64,000 nt of DNA from positions 284,001-348,000 of the forward strand of contig JADJQS010000001.1 of assembly GCA_016712635.1 (NCBI GenBank), given 5' to 3'. The DNA is from Gammaproteobacteria bacterium. Its GTDB lineage: Bacteria > Pseudomonadota > Gammaproteobacteria > SZUA-140. This document shows, in pieces, positions 34,840 to 44,012 of the stretch. Numbering within the stretch: the first letter of the stretch is position 1; the number at the start of each line of letters is the position of its first letter. The position numbers and the translations under genes are program-made. A model generated the notes under the pieces. It saw nothing but the letters and a program-made list of their open reading frames with translations, was not told where the DNA came from and made no database searches.

Positions 34840-35616
34840 CTATCGCCGCACCGGGATGCCGCGCCCGGCCAGGTAGCGCTTGGCGTCCTGAACGGTGTGC
34901 TGCCCGTAGTGAAATATGCTGGCGGCCAGCACCGCGTCAGCGCGCCCGCGGAGGATGCCGTCGGCGAGATGCTCCAGCTCACCCACCCCGCCGGAGGCGA
35001 TCACCGGGATGCCGACCGCGGCGCTGACCGCGGCGGTCAGTTCGAGGTCGTAACCGTCGCGGGTGCCGTCCCGGTCCATGCTGGTCAGCAGGATCTCCCC
35101 GGCGCCGAGGTCGGCCATCTTCCGCGCCCAGGCCACGGCGTCGATCCCGGTCGCCTTGCGGCCGCCGTGGGTGAAGATCTCCCACGCCGGCGCCCCGTCC
35201 GGCCGGGTGACGCGCTTCGCGTCGATCGCGACCACGATGCACTGCGAACCGAAGCGCTCGGCCGCGATGCGGACGAACTCCGGATTGGCGATCGCCGCCG
35301 TATTGACGGCGACCTTGTCGGCCCCCGCGTTGAGCATGCGCCGGATGTCGGTGACCTCGCGGATGCCGCCACCGACGGTCAGCGGGATGAAGACCTGCGC
35401 CGCCACCTGCTCGACCACGTGCACCATGGTGGCGCGCTCCTCGGCGCTGGCGGTGATGTCGAGGAACACCAGCTCGTCGGCGCCCTGCGCATCGTAGACC
35501 CGCGCAATCTCGACCGGATCGCCGGCATCGGTAATGTTGACGAAGCGGACACCCTTGACGACGCGGCCCTTGTCGACGTCGAGGCAGGGGATGATGCGTT
35601 TGGCGAGGTCCGACAT
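34840..35616 (-). CDS. hisF: Imidazole glycerol phosphate synthase, cyclase subunit
   Basis: A 258-residue TIM-barrel protein. IPCLDVDKGRVVKG contains catalytic Asp11, and a second Asp lies in LTSMDRDGTRDGYD. HisF uses ammonia from HisH to make imidazole glycerol phosphate and AICAR. Its start overlaps the hisA stop by one base, so translation is coupled. Confidence 0.97.
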   Translation of the reverse strand: MSDLAKRIIPCLDVDKGRVVKGVRFVNITDAGDPVEIARVYDAQGADELVFLDITASAEERATMVHVVEQVAAQVFIPLTVGGGIREVTDIRRMLNAGADKVAVNTAAIANPEFVRIAAERFGSQCIVVAIDAKRVTRPDGAPAWEIFTHGGRKATGIDAVAWARKMADLGAGEILLTSMDRDGTRDGYDLELTAAVSAAVGIPVIASGGVGELEHLADGILRGRADAVLAASIFHYGQHTVQDAKRYLAGRGIPVRR

Positions 35617-36350
35617 CAGGCAAAGCCGTCGGCGAGGCTTTGCGCCTCGCCGAAATCCAGCGTCCCCTCGTAGAGGGCGCGTCCGAGCACCGCGCCCATG
35701 ATGCCGTCGCGGGCATGCTTGCCGAGCAGCCTGATGTCCTCGATGTTTGCAATGCCGCCGGAGGCGATCACCGGGATGGTGACCGACTGCGCGAGCTTGA
35801 CGGTGGCCTCGATATTGATACCGCCCATCATGCCGTCGCGGCTGATGTCGGTGTATACGATGGCGACGACCCCGTCGCGCTCAAAATGCTGCGCGAGGTC
35901 GATCACGTCGTGGTTCGACAGCTTGGACCAGCCGTCGATGGCCACCTTCCCGCCGCGCGCGTCCAGCGCCACGATCACATGGCCGGGATAGGCGATGGCG
36001 GCATCGGCGACGAAATGGGGTTCATTGACCGCGCTGGTTCCGATGATCACGAAGCTGACGCCGATGTCGAGGTAGGCATCGATCGTGTCCTCGTCGCGGA
36101 TGCCGCCGCCGATCTGGATCGGCACGTCGGGAAAGGCGCTTGCGATGTCCTTGATGATGCGCATGTTCACCGGCCGCCCGGCGAACGCGCCGTTGAGATC
36201 GACGATGTGCAGGCGGCGCGCCCCGGCCTCGACCCAGCGGCCGGCGACCTGCACCGGATCGTCGGAGAACACGGTGGCGTCCTCCATGCGCCCCTGACGC
36301 AGGCGCACGCACTGGCCATCCTTCAGATCGATGGCGGGTATCAACAACAT
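35616..36350 (-). CDS. hisA: ProFAR isomerase
   Basis: A 244-residue TIM-barrel isomerase. LIPAIDLKDGQCVRLRQG carries the catalytic Asp8 and VYTDISRDGMMGG the second Asp. Step four of histidine synthesis. It follows hisH by 65 bases and is coupled to hisF. Confidence 0.97.
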   Translation of the reverse strand: MLLIPAIDLKDGQCVRLRQGRMEDATVFSDDPVQVAGRWVEAGARRLHIVDLNGAFAGRPVNMRIIKDIASAFPDVPIQIGGGIRDEDTIDAYLDIGVSFVIIGTSAVNEPHFVADAAIAYPGHVIVALDARGGKVAIDGWSKLSNHDVIDLAQHFERDGVVAIVYTDISRDGMMGGINIEATVKLAQSVTIPVIASGGIANIEDIRLLGKHARDGIMGAVLGRALYEGTLDFGEAQSLADGFA

Positions 36351-36415
36351 GGTACTGTCCTCATGCGAAGTGTCACTGGCTTGGCAAAATCAGGCGTCGT
36401 CACGGCGCCGGCCGC

Positions 36416-37060
36416 TCACGCACCGCCGTCCCAGGCGAGGAAATTCGCCAGCAATTTCAGGCCCGCCTGCTGGCTTTTCTCCGGATGGAACTGCACGGCA
36501 AATATGTTACCGCGCGCGAGCGCGGCGGCAAACGACACGCCATAATCGGTCGTCGCGGCGACCACCGCGCGCTCGCGCGGCGCGACGTAGTAGCTGTGGA
36601 CGAAATAGAAGTAACAGTCCTGGTCGATGCCTTCCCACAGCGCATGGGCGCGGACCTGGTGGACGCGGTCCCAGCCCATGTGCGGAATCTTCAGGCGTTC
36701 CGCGCCGGGAGCGGTTTCCCCGCCGGGAAACAACAAGGTCTGGCCGGGGATGATTCCCAGGCCGGGCGTACCACCGTTCTCCTCGCTGGCGTCCAGCAGC
36801 GCCTGCATGCCGAGGCAGATGCCGAGGAAGGGGCGGGTGCGGGCGCATTCGCGGATCACGTCGTCGAGCTCGAGGCGCTGCAGCTCCGACATGCAGTCGC
36901 GCAGGGCGCCGACGCCGGGGAACACCACGTGGTCGGCGTGCAGGATGCGCTCGGGATCGTACGTGACCTGGACCTGGGCATCGCCGCCGGCGTATTCCAG
37001 CGCCTTGGACACCGAGCGGATGTTGCCCATGCCGTAGTCGATCACCGCTACCGTCGTCAT
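36416..37060 (-). CDS. hisH: Imidazole glycerol phosphate synthase, glutaminase subunit
   Basis: A 214-residue class-I glutamine amidotransferase. GICLGMQAL holds the catalytic Cys, and VQFHPEKSQ the His-Glu pair. It supplies ammonia to HisF. It lies between hisB and hisA in the his operon. Confidence 0.97.
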   Translation of the reverse strand: MTTVAVIDYGMGNIRSVSKALEYAGGDAQVQVTYDPERILHADHVVFPGVGALRDCMSELQRLELDDVIRECARTRPFLGICLGMQALLDASEENGGTPGLGIIPGQTLLFPGGETAPGAERLKIPHMGWDRVHQVRAHALWEGIDQDCYFYFVHSYYVAPRERAVVAATTDYGVSFAAALARGNIFAVQFHPEKSQQAGLKLLANFLAWDGGA

Positions 37061-37109
37061 GGGGTTGTATCCATTTTCCGTTCGAACGGGAAACTCGATC
37101 CGGGAGGTT

Positions 37110-37703
37110 TCAGAGGCTGCCCTTGGTCGACGGCATGATGCCCTGTCCGCGCGGATCCGCCTCCACCGCCGCGCGCAGCGCGCGGCCGAAGGCCTTGAAC
37201 ACGGTCTCCGCGATATGGTGCGCGTTGACGCCGCGCAGGCAGTCGATGTGCAGCGTGGCGAGCGCGTGATTGACGAAGCCGCGGAAGAATTCCTGCAGCA
37301 GGTCGACGTCCAACTCGCCGATGCGCGCGCGCGGAAAGGCGACGTGGTATTCCAGGCCGGGGCGCCCGGACAGGTCGATCACCACGCGCGACAGCGCCTC
37401 GTCCAGCGGCACGTAGGCGTGGCCGTAGCGGCGGATGCCGCGCTTCTCGCCGAGCGCCTGTGCCACGGCCTGCCCGAACACGATGCCGATGTCCTCCACC
37501 GTGTGGTGGGCATCGATATGGATGTCGCCCTCGGCATGCAGCTCGATATCGATCATGCCGTGGCGCGCCACCTGATCCAGCATGTGGTCGAGAAACGGCA
37601 CCGGGGAATGCAATTCGGCCTTGCCGGTGCCGTCGAGATTGACCGACACGGCGATGCGGGTCTCCCTGGTGTCGCGCTTGACTGCGGCTTTACGGTCTCC
37701 CAT
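37110..37703 (-). CDS. hisB: Imidazoleglycerol-phosphate dehydratase
   Basis: A 197-residue, single-domain HisB from ATG 37703. FLDHMLDQVARHG, DIHIDAHHTVEDIGI and HALATLHIDCLRGVNAHH-type His-rich manganese sites are present. It lacks the histidinol-phosphate phosphatase domain seen in E. coli, so that step must come from another gene. Between hisC and hisH. Confidence 0.96.
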   Translation of the reverse strand: MGDRKAAVKRDTRETRIAVSVNLDGTGKAELHSPVPFLDHMLDQVARHGMIDIELHAEGDIHIDAHHTVEDIGIVFGQAVAQALGEKRGIRRYGHAYVPLDEALSRVVIDLSGRPGLEYHVAFPRARIGELDVDLLQEFFRGFVNHALATLHIDCLRGVNAHHIAETVFKAFGRALRAAVEADPRGQGIMPSTKGSL

Positions 37704-37771
37704 CACATCCTTCTCCAGCAATCACGCCAATATAATGGCACATCCTGTCGTGCCGTGCGAATCCGCAGCAC

Positions 37772-38884
37772 TCACAGCAGCGCGGTCAGCGCCGTCAGAA
37801 AGGCCTGGTTTTCCTCGGGGGTTCCGACGGTGACGCGCAGGCAGTCGCGCAGCGGCTCGCCGGCGCCGTCGAGGTTCTTGATCAGTACCCCGCGCTCGCG
37901 CAGGCCGGCGAAGATCGCGCCGCCGCGCCCGGCCGGGGCGCGGAACAGGATGAAGTTCGCGCGGCTGGGATAGACGGTCAGACCGCGGCAGCCGCGCAGC
38001 GACGCGGACAGGGACTCGCGATCCGCGCGAATGCGCCCCGCCTGCTCCTCCAGCATGGCGCGGTGGCGCAGCGCGAACTCGGCGCTCGCCTGCGTCAGCA
38101 CATTGATGTTGTAGGGCAGGCGGATCTTGTCCAGTTCCTCGATCCATTCACGGCGGCCGGCGAGCATGCCGAGGCGCAGGCCGGCCAGCCCCATCTTCGA
38201 CAGGGTGCGCAGCACCAGCAGGTTGGGACAGTCGTGCAGCCAGTCCATCAGCGTCGCTTCGGAAAAGGCCTGGTAGGCCTCGTCGACCACCACGATACCC
38301 GGCGCGGCCTCGATCACGGCGCGCACGGTATCCCGCTCGAACAGCCCCCCGGTCGGATTGTTCGGATAGTCGAGCAGCACCAGGGCGGGCCGGTGGCGGG
38401 CGATGGCCGCCAGCATCGCCTCGCGTTCAAGACCGAAATCGCCGGCGCGCAGCGGCACGCCGGTGAATTCGAGCCCGGAGAAGATCGAGATCATGCGATA
38501 CATGCTGAAGGCCGGCTGCGCGGCCAGCGCCGTGCGCCCCGGGGCCGCCAGGGCGAGCGCGACGATCTGGATCAGTTCGTCCGAACCGTTGCCGAGCAGC
38601 AGTTCCATCTCCGGAGGCACGCCGAAGAAGGCGCGCAGTTCCCGCTTGAGTGCCTGCGCGGAAGGATCGGGGTAGCGGTTCAGGCTGACGCCGCGCAGGT
38701 GCTCCAGCCAGTCATCGACCACCGGCTGCGGCCAGCGGTAGGGGTTCTCCATCGCATCGAGCTTGATCAGCCCGGCCGCGGGAGGCACGTGATAGGCGTT
38801 GAGCGCGCGGATCTCCGGGCGGATCCACTGCTCGGCGCGCGCCCGCGCGGCCGCGGCGACGGACGAAGTGAGGGGCTGCTTCAT
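37772..38884 (-). CDS. hisC: Histidinol-phosphate aminotransferase
   Basis: A 370-residue PLP enzyme from ATG 38884. LLGNGSDELIQIV, LDYPNNPTGG, VVDEAYQAFSE and SKMGLAGLRLGML (Lys that binds PLP) are fold-type I motifs of HisC. A longer upstream reading is low-complexity Arg and is excluded. It follows hisD, with about 14 bases between them. Confidence 0.95.
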   Translation of the reverse strand: MKQPLTSSVAAAARARAEQWIRPEIRALNAYHVPPAAGLIKLDAMENPYRWPQPVVDDWLEHLRGVSLNRYPDPSAQALKRELRAFFGVPPEMELLLGNGSDELIQIVALALAAPGRTALAAQPAFSMYRMISIFSGLEFTGVPLRAGDFGLEREAMLAAIARHRPALVLLDYPNNPTGGLFERDTVRAVIEAAPGIVVVDEAYQAFSEATLMDWLHDCPNLLVLRTLSKMGLAGLRLGMLAGRREWIEELDKIRLPYNINVLTQASAEFALRHRAMLEEQAGRIRADRESLSASLRGCRGLTVYPSRANFILFRAPAGRGGAIFAGLRERGVLIKNLDGAGEPLRDCLRVTVGTPEENQAFLTALTALL

Positions 38885-38898
38885 GGCGCGCCGCCCTG

Positions 38899-40212
38899 CT
38901 ACCGCCCGCCTTCGCCGTCGACGCGGTACTGCGCCGAACGCGCGTGGGCGGTGAGCCCCTCGCTGCGCGCAAGCGCCGCGGCGGTCTTGCCCAGCACGGC
39001 CGCGCCGGCCGGCGTGCACATGATCAGGCTGGAGCGTTTCTGGAAGTCGTACACGCCGAGCGGCGAGGAAAAGCGCGCGGTGCGCGAGGTCGGCAGCACG
39101 TGGTTGGGGCCGGCGATGTAGTCACCAATCGCCTCCGCCGTATGCCGTCCGAGGAAGATTGCGCCGGCGTGGCGGATCTTGCGCGCCAGCGCGAGCGGGT
39201 CCGCCACCGACAGCTCGAGGTGCTCGGGCGCGATGTGGTTGGCCACCGCCGCGGCGTCGTCGAGGTCGCGCACGCGGATCAGGGCCGCGCGCTTCGCCAT
39301 CGAGGTGCGGATGATGTCGGCGCGCTCCATCTGCGGCAGCAGGCGCGCGATGCTCTGCTCGACGCGGTCGAGATAGGCGGCCTCCGGGCAGAGCAGGATC
39401 GACTGCGCGTCCTCGTCGTGCTCGGCCTGCGAAAACAGGTCCATCGCGATCCAGTCGGGGTTGGTGGCGCCGTCGCAGATGACGAGGATCTCCGACGGCC
39501 CGGCGATCATGTCGATGCCGACCGTGCCGAAGACCATGCCCTTGGCGGTGGCGACGTAGATGTTGCCGGGACCGACGATCTTGTCGACGCGCGGGATCGT
39601 CGCGGTGCCATAGGCGAGCGCGGCGACCGCCTGCGCCCCGCCGAGCGCGAACACGCGGTCGACGCCGGACAGGCACGCCGCGGCAAGCACCAGCTCGTTC
39701 ACCACGCCGTCCGGCGTCGGCGCCACCATGATCAGCTCGGGCACGCCGGCCACCTTGGCCGGGATCGCATTCATGATCACCGTGGAGGGATAGGAGGCCT
39801 TGCCGCCCGGGACATAGAGCCCGACGCGGTCGAGCGGCGTCACCTGCTGGCCGAGCAGCGTGCCGTCCGCCTCGGTGTACGTCCACGAGTCGGCCTTCTG
39901 GTGCTCGTGGTAGCTGCGCACGCGCGCGGCGGCCAGCTCCAGGTCCGCGCGCTGATCCGCCGAGAGTCCGTCGAGCGCCCGGCGCAGGCGCGCGGCCGGG
40001 ATCTCGAGATCGCGCAGCGACGCCGCCTCGACGCGGTCGAAGCGCCGTGTGTATTCCAGCAGCGCGTCGTCGCCGCGCCGGCGCACGTCATCGAGGATCG
40101 CGCGCACCGTCGCGTTGATCGTCGCGTCGGAGACGCTCTCCCAGGCCAGCAGTTCGTCAAGCCGGGGGTAGAATTCGGGTTCCGCCGTGTCCAGTCTCTT
40201 GATTCCGGGCAT
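38899..40212 (-). CDS. hisD: Histidinol dehydrogenase
   Basis: A 437-residue zinc enzyme doing the last two oxidations of histidine synthesis. LYVPGGKASYPSTVIMNAIPAKVAGV, GPGNIYVATAKG, DMIAGPSEILVI and IAPEHLEL are standard motifs with the substrate and zinc ligands. Follows hisG by 29 bases. Confidence 0.97.
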   Translation of the reverse strand: MPGIKRLDTAEPEFYPRLDELLAWESVSDATINATVRAILDDVRRRGDDALLEYTRRFDRVEAASLRDLEIPAARLRRALDGLSADQRADLELAAARVRSYHEHQKADSWTYTEADGTLLGQQVTPLDRVGLYVPGGKASYPSTVIMNAIPAKVAGVPELIMVAPTPDGVVNELVLAAACLSGVDRVFALGGAQAVAALAYGTATIPRVDKIVGPGNIYVATAKGMVFGTVGIDMIAGPSEILVICDGATNPDWIAMDLFSQAEHDEDAQSILLCPEAAYLDRVEQSIARLLPQMERADIIRTSMAKRAALIRVRDLDDAAAVANHIAPEHLELSVADPLALARKIRHAGAIFLGRHTAEAIGDYIAGPNHVLPTSRTARFSSPLGVYDFQKRSSLIMCTPAGAAVLGKTAAALARSEGLTAHARSAQYRVDGEGGR

Positions 40213-40241
40213 ATGTCACCGATGCAATGGATTGGCTGCGC

Positions 40242-40892
40242 TCAATGCCCGCGCCGCTCGGGCGCCGCCTTGCGCGCCACCGCCGCCTCGAGCTGCGCGA
40301 TCAGGCCCTTGACCTGTTCGTGCTTCATCTTCATCGCCGCCTTGTTGACGATCAGGCGGGAGCTGATGTCGGCGATGTTCTCGTACGGCCGCAGCCCGTT
40401 GGCGCGCAGCGTGCTGCCGCTGTCAACCAGGTCGACGATCAGGTCCGCCAGCCCCACCAGGGGCGCCAGCTCCATCGAGCCGTACAGCTTGACGATCTCG
40501 ACCTGCTCGCCGCGCGCCGCGAAATAGCGCCGCGCCGTCTCCACGTACTTGGTCGCGACGCGCATGCGCCGGCCGCGCGGCGCCGCCTGCTCCGGCCCGG
40601 CGAGCATCAGGCGGCAGCGCGCGATGCGCAGGTCGAGGGGTTCGTACAGACCGGAGCCGCCGTACTCCATCAGCACGTCCTTGCCGGCGATGCCCATGTC
40701 GGCCGCACCGTACTCGACGAAGGTCGGCACGTCGGCGGCGCGGATCACCACCAGCCGGACATCGGCGCGGTTGGTGTCGAAGATCAGCTTGCGGCTGGTG
40801 TGCGGGTCGTCGGCGGGCGTGATGCCGCAATCCGCCAGCAGCGGCAGCGCCTCGAGCAGGATGCGCCCCTTGGAGATCGCGATCGTGATCAT
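40242..40892 (-). CDS. hisG: ATP phosphoribosyltransferase, short form
   Basis: A 216-residue HisG. ITIAISKGRILLEALPLL and VDLVDSGSTLRANGL bind the substrates. It lacks the C-terminal regulatory domain of the ~300-residue long form, so it is the short form that needs HisZ for activity and feedback; hisZ is not in the window. It follows murA by 22 bases. Confidence 0.95.
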   Translation of the reverse strand: MITIAISKGRILLEALPLLADCGITPADDPHTSRKLIFDTNRADVRLVVIRAADVPTFVEYGAADMGIAGKDVLMEYGGSGLYEPLDLRIARCRLMLAGPEQAAPRGRRMRVATKYVETARRYFAARGEQVEIVKLYGSMELAPLVGLADLIVDLVDSGSTLRANGLRPYENIADISSRLIVNKAAMKMKHEQVKGLIAQLEAAVARKAAPERRGH

Positions 40893-40914
40893 GAGCGGCC
40901 CCGGCCGGCGTCCG

Positions 40915-42177
40915 TCACAGCTTCGGCACCCGCCGGATGTCGGCCCCGAGCGATGACAGTTTTTCCTCGATGCATTCGTAACCGCGGTCGATGTGGTAGA
41001 TGCGGTCGACCACGGTCCTCCCCTCGGCCACCAGGCCGGCCAGCACCAGGCTGGCCGAGGCGCGCAGGTCGGTCGCCATCACAGGCGCGCCGGCCAGCGT
41101 GTCCGTGCCGCGGCTGAACACCGTGTTGCCCTCCAGGCGCAGGTCCGCCCCCATGCGCTGCAGCTCGGGGACGTGCATGAAGCGGTTCTCGAACACCGTC
41201 TCGGTGATGGTCCCCGAACCCTCGGCGACAGAGTTCAGGGCGGCGAACTGCGCCTGCATATCGGTCGGAAACGCCGGATAGGGCGCGGTCCGCACGTCGA
41301 CCGCCTCGGGCCGCCGGCCTCCCATGTCGAGCTCGATCCAGTTGTCGCCGGTCTCGATATCGGCCCCGGCCTCGCGCAGCTTCGCCAGCACCGCGTCGAG
41401 GAGATCGGGGCGCGTCTTCTTCACCCGGATGCGCCCGCCGGTGATGGCGGCGGCGACCAGGTAGGTGCCGGTCTCGATGCGGTCGGGCAGGATGGAATAC
41501 GTGGTCCCGGTGAGCCGCTCGACACCTTCGACGACGATGGTGTCGGACCCGGCGCCACTGATCCTGGCACCCATCTGGTTCAGGCAGTTCGCCAGATCGA
41601 CCACTTCGGGCTCGCGCGCCGCGTTCTCGATCACCGTCGTGCCCTCGGCGAGCGTGGCGGCCATCATGATGTTCTCCGTACCGGTCACCGTCACCATGTC
41701 CAGGAACAGGCGCACGCCCTTCAGGCGCGGAGCCCGCGCGCGGATGTAGCCGCCCTTCACCTCGATCTGCGCGCCCATCGCCTCAAGCGCGCTGATGTGC
41801 AGGTCCACCGGCCGCGTGCCGATGGCGCAGCCGCCGGGCAGCGATACGTCGGCCTGCCCGAAGCGCGCCAGCAGCGGGCCGAGCACAAGAATGGAGGCGC
41901 GCATGGTCTTGACCAGGTCATATGGTGCGCAGAATTCGCGGACATCGGAGGCGTCGACCTCGATATTCATGCTCTCGTCCACCACCAGCCGCACACCCAT
42001 GCGGCCGAGCAGCTCCATGGTGGTGGTGATGTCGTGCAGGTGCGGCACGTTGCAGATGGTCACCGGTTCGCTGGTCAGCAGCGTCGCCGCCATGATGGGA
42101 AGGGCGGCGTTCTTCGCGCCGGAGATGCTGACGGAGCCGTCGAGCGGCGCGCCGCCGGTGATGATCAGTTTGTCCAT
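40915..42177 (-). CDS. murA: UDP-N-acetylglucosamine 1-carboxyvinyltransferase
   Basis: A 420-residue enzyme for the first committed step of peptidoglycan synthesis. ISGAKNAALPIMAATLL is the N-terminal motif and LPGGCAIGTRPVDLH carries the catalytic (fosfomycin-sensitive) Cys. The bolA-murA-hisG order is common in beta- and gammaproteobacteria. Confidence 0.97.
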   Translation of the reverse strand: MDKLIITGGAPLDGSVSISGAKNAALPIMAATLLTSEPVTICNVPHLHDITTTMELLGRMGVRLVVDESMNIEVDASDVREFCAPYDLVKTMRASILVLGPLLARFGQADVSLPGGCAIGTRPVDLHISALEAMGAQIEVKGGYIRARAPRLKGVRLFLDMVTVTGTENIMMAATLAEGTTVIENAAREPEVVDLANCLNQMGARISGAGSDTIVVEGVERLTGTTYSILPDRIETGTYLVAAAITGGRIRVKKTRPDLLDAVLAKLREAGADIETGDNWIELDMGGRRPEAVDVRTAPYPAFPTDMQAQFAALNSVAEGSGTITETVFENRFMHVPELQRMGADLRLEGNTVFSRGTDTLAGAPVMATDLRASASLVLAGLVAEGRTVVDRIYHIDRGYECIEEKLSSLGADIRRVPKL

Positions 42178-42258
42178 GAAGGGGTGGGTCGTCCGCTCGT
42201 CCAGAAATGATTCATAGTGCCCGCGCGCAGATCCGGGTGGACCGGCGCCCGGACCGCT

Positions 42259-42501
42259 TCAGCGCGCGCCGCGCCGCTCCCATTCCGCCGGCGTGTACGG
42301 CCGGATCGAAAGGGCGTGGATGGCGCCGCGCATGCCGTCGCCGAGCGTCGCGTACACCATGCGGTGTTTCTCCAGCAGCGACTTGCCGCCGAAGGCCTCG
42401 GATATGACGGCCGCCTCGAAGTGGGTCCCGTCCCCGCTCACATGCGCCTCGCTGCCGGGGAGGCCCGCCTCGATCAAACGCTTGATGTCGTCCGCCTGCA
42501 T
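42259..42501 (-). CDS. ibaG: BolA/IbaG-family protein
   Basis: An 80-residue BolA-like protein. DIKRLIEAGLPGSEAHV, DGTHFEAAVISEAFGGKSLLEKHRMVY and GAIHALSIRPYTP match IbaG/YrbA, which works with glutaredoxins in iron-sulfur traffic and acid response. It follows mlaB and precedes murA, the usual position of ibaG. Confidence 0.9.
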   Translation of the reverse strand: MQADDIKRLIEAGLPGSEAHVSGDGTHFEAAVISEAFGGKSLLEKHRMVYATLGDGMRGAIHALSIRPYTPAEWERRGAR

Positions 42502-42565
42502 ATTTTCCCGTAAAAGCCTGCAAGTTGAAAGTACGACGGCGCGTGCGCCGTCCGCCGTTCCGGGC

Positions 42566-42886
42566 TCAGGTCTCGCCTTGCGTTCCGCCCGGGGGAAGGA
42601 TGCCGTCGAGCCCGCACACGCGGGCGATCGCCCGCAGTTGCTCCGGCATGTTCATGATCTCGAGGCTCGCACGGCGGCTGCGTGCGAGACGCAGCCATTC
42701 GACCAGCAGCGCCAGACCGGCGCTGTCCGCCCGGGTCACACCGCCCAGGTCGAGCCGGATACGGCCGCCGCCCGCGGCAAGCAGCGCGGCGCCCCGCTCG
42801 AGCAGCGCGGGCACGGTGGCGAAGCTGAGCTCACCGCTCACGCTCAGCGCGGACGGGTCGCCGGGATCGGCGCGGACATCACTCAT
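42566..42886 (-). CDS. mlaB: STAS-domain protein MlaB
   Basis: A 106-residue STAS domain. It begins MSDVRADPGDPSALSVSGEL and has the DLGGVTRADSAGLALLVEW motif with the conserved Asp-Ser pair. MlaB binds and stabilises the MlaF ATPase. Its start overlaps the end of mlaC by eight bases. Confidence 0.88.
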   Translation of the reverse strand: MSDVRADPGDPSALSVSGELSFATVPALLERGAALLAAGGGRIRLDLGGVTRADSAGLALLVEWLRLARSRRASLEIMNMPEQLRAIARVCGLDGILPPGGTQGET

Positions 42887-43532
42887 CCGCCGCCTGCCGG
42901 TTGCGCTCGCGCAGCTTCTGGATCAGAGCTCCTACGCCGCCTCCGCTGCGGATCTCGCTGGCGAAGGTGCCGCGGTAATTCACCACCAGGCTGACGCTGT
43001 CTATCTTCACGTCGAATACCTTCCAGGCATCGCCCTTGCGGTACAGGCGGTAATCGATCGGGATCGGTGGTCCGCCGGCCTGTTCGACCTCGGTCTGGAC
43101 GACCGCCTCATCCTCGCCGCCCTTGCCGCGATCCGGCAGATAGCTGATCTTCTGGTCGGAGTACTTGAGCATCGCCGTGGCGTAGGTGCGCACCAGCAGC
43201 AGTCGGAATTCCTCGATGAACTGGGTCCGCTCCTCCGGTGTGGCGGTGCGCCAGCTCTTGCCCAGCACCAGCTGCGACATGCGCTCGAAATCGAAATGGG
43301 GGAGGATGTATTCCTCGACCACCCCGTAGATCAGCCCCGGCTTCCGTTCCAGCTCGGCGTGGCGCTGCTGCAGGATCTTCTGCACCTCGGTCGAGGTGGC
43401 GCGTACCAGCTCCTGGGCGCCGCCCTCGACGACGCCGGCGCGCGCCGGGGCGGTGCCCAGCACGAGCGCGAGCAGCACCCCCCCCAGGCCGCGCCGGAGC
43501 ACGAGTGTGCGCGAAATCCCGAACATTGACAT
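42879..43532 (-). CDS. mlaC: Periplasmic phospholipid-binding protein MlaC
   Basis: A 217-residue secreted protein with an N-terminal signal (VLRRGLGGVLLALVLGTAPARA). The Toluene_tol/MlaC domain includes FDFERMSQLVLGKSWRTATPEER and YRLYRKGDAWKVFDVKIDSVSLV. It carries phospholipids between the outer-membrane complex and MlaFEDB. It lies two bases after mlaD. Confidence 0.94.
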   Translation of the reverse strand: MSMFGISRTLVLRRGLGGVLLALVLGTAPARAGVVEGGAQELVRATSTEVQKILQQRHAELERKPGLIYGVVEEYILPHFDFERMSQLVLGKSWRTATPEERTQFIEEFRLLLVRTYATAMLKYSDQKISYLPDRGKGGEDEAVVQTEVEQAGGPPIPIDYRLYRKGDAWKVFDVKIDSVSLVVNYRGTFASEIRSGGGVGALIQKLRERNRQAADE

Positions 43533-43534
43533 GG

Positions 43535-44011
43535 CTATTGCTGTTCCGCGCCGTCCGCGGCCTGGCTGAACAGGTACTGGCCTATGCTCTGCTCCAGCAC
43601 CAGCGCCGACTGGGTCAGGCTCAGGCGGTCGCCGTCCTTGAGGAAGCTCTCTGCGCCGCCCGGTTCCAGGCTGATGTACTGTTCACCGAGCAGCCCGGAG
43701 GTGTATATGCCGGCGGAGGTGTCCGTCGGCAGGCGGTTATACCGCGGGTCGATCATCATGCTGACCTCCGCCTCGTAGCTGTCCTGATCGTAATCGATCG
43801 CCACCACGCGGCCGACCCTGACCCCGCTGGCGCTCACCGGCGACTGTACCTTGAGTCCCCCGATGTTGTCGAAGCGCGCCGTCAGGCTGTAGCCGTCCTT
43901 CACGCTGAATGCGCTCAGATTGCTGACCTTCATCGCGAGCATGAACAGCGCGGCGATTCCCGCCGCGACGAACAGCCCCACCATTATCTCGACCATCTTT
44001 CCATTTGTCAT
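43535..44011 (-). CDS. mlaD: MCE-domain protein MlaD
   Basis: A 158-residue protein with one N-terminal membrane helix (IMVGLFVAAGIAALFMLAM) and one MCE domain (YSLTARFDNIGGLKVQSPVSASGVRVG). It forms the periplasmic hexamer ring of the Mla transporter. Adjacent genes mlaE (two bases) and mlaC (two bases). Confidence 0.95.
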   Translation of the reverse strand: MTNGKMVEIMVGLFVAAGIAALFMLAMKVSNLSAFSVKDGYSLTARFDNIGGLKVQSPVSASGVRVGRVVAIDYDQDSYEAEVSMMIDPRYNRLPTDTSAGIYTSGLLGEQYISLEPGGAESFLKDGDRLSLTQSALVLEQSIGQYLFSQAADGAEQQ

Positions 44012-44012
44012 A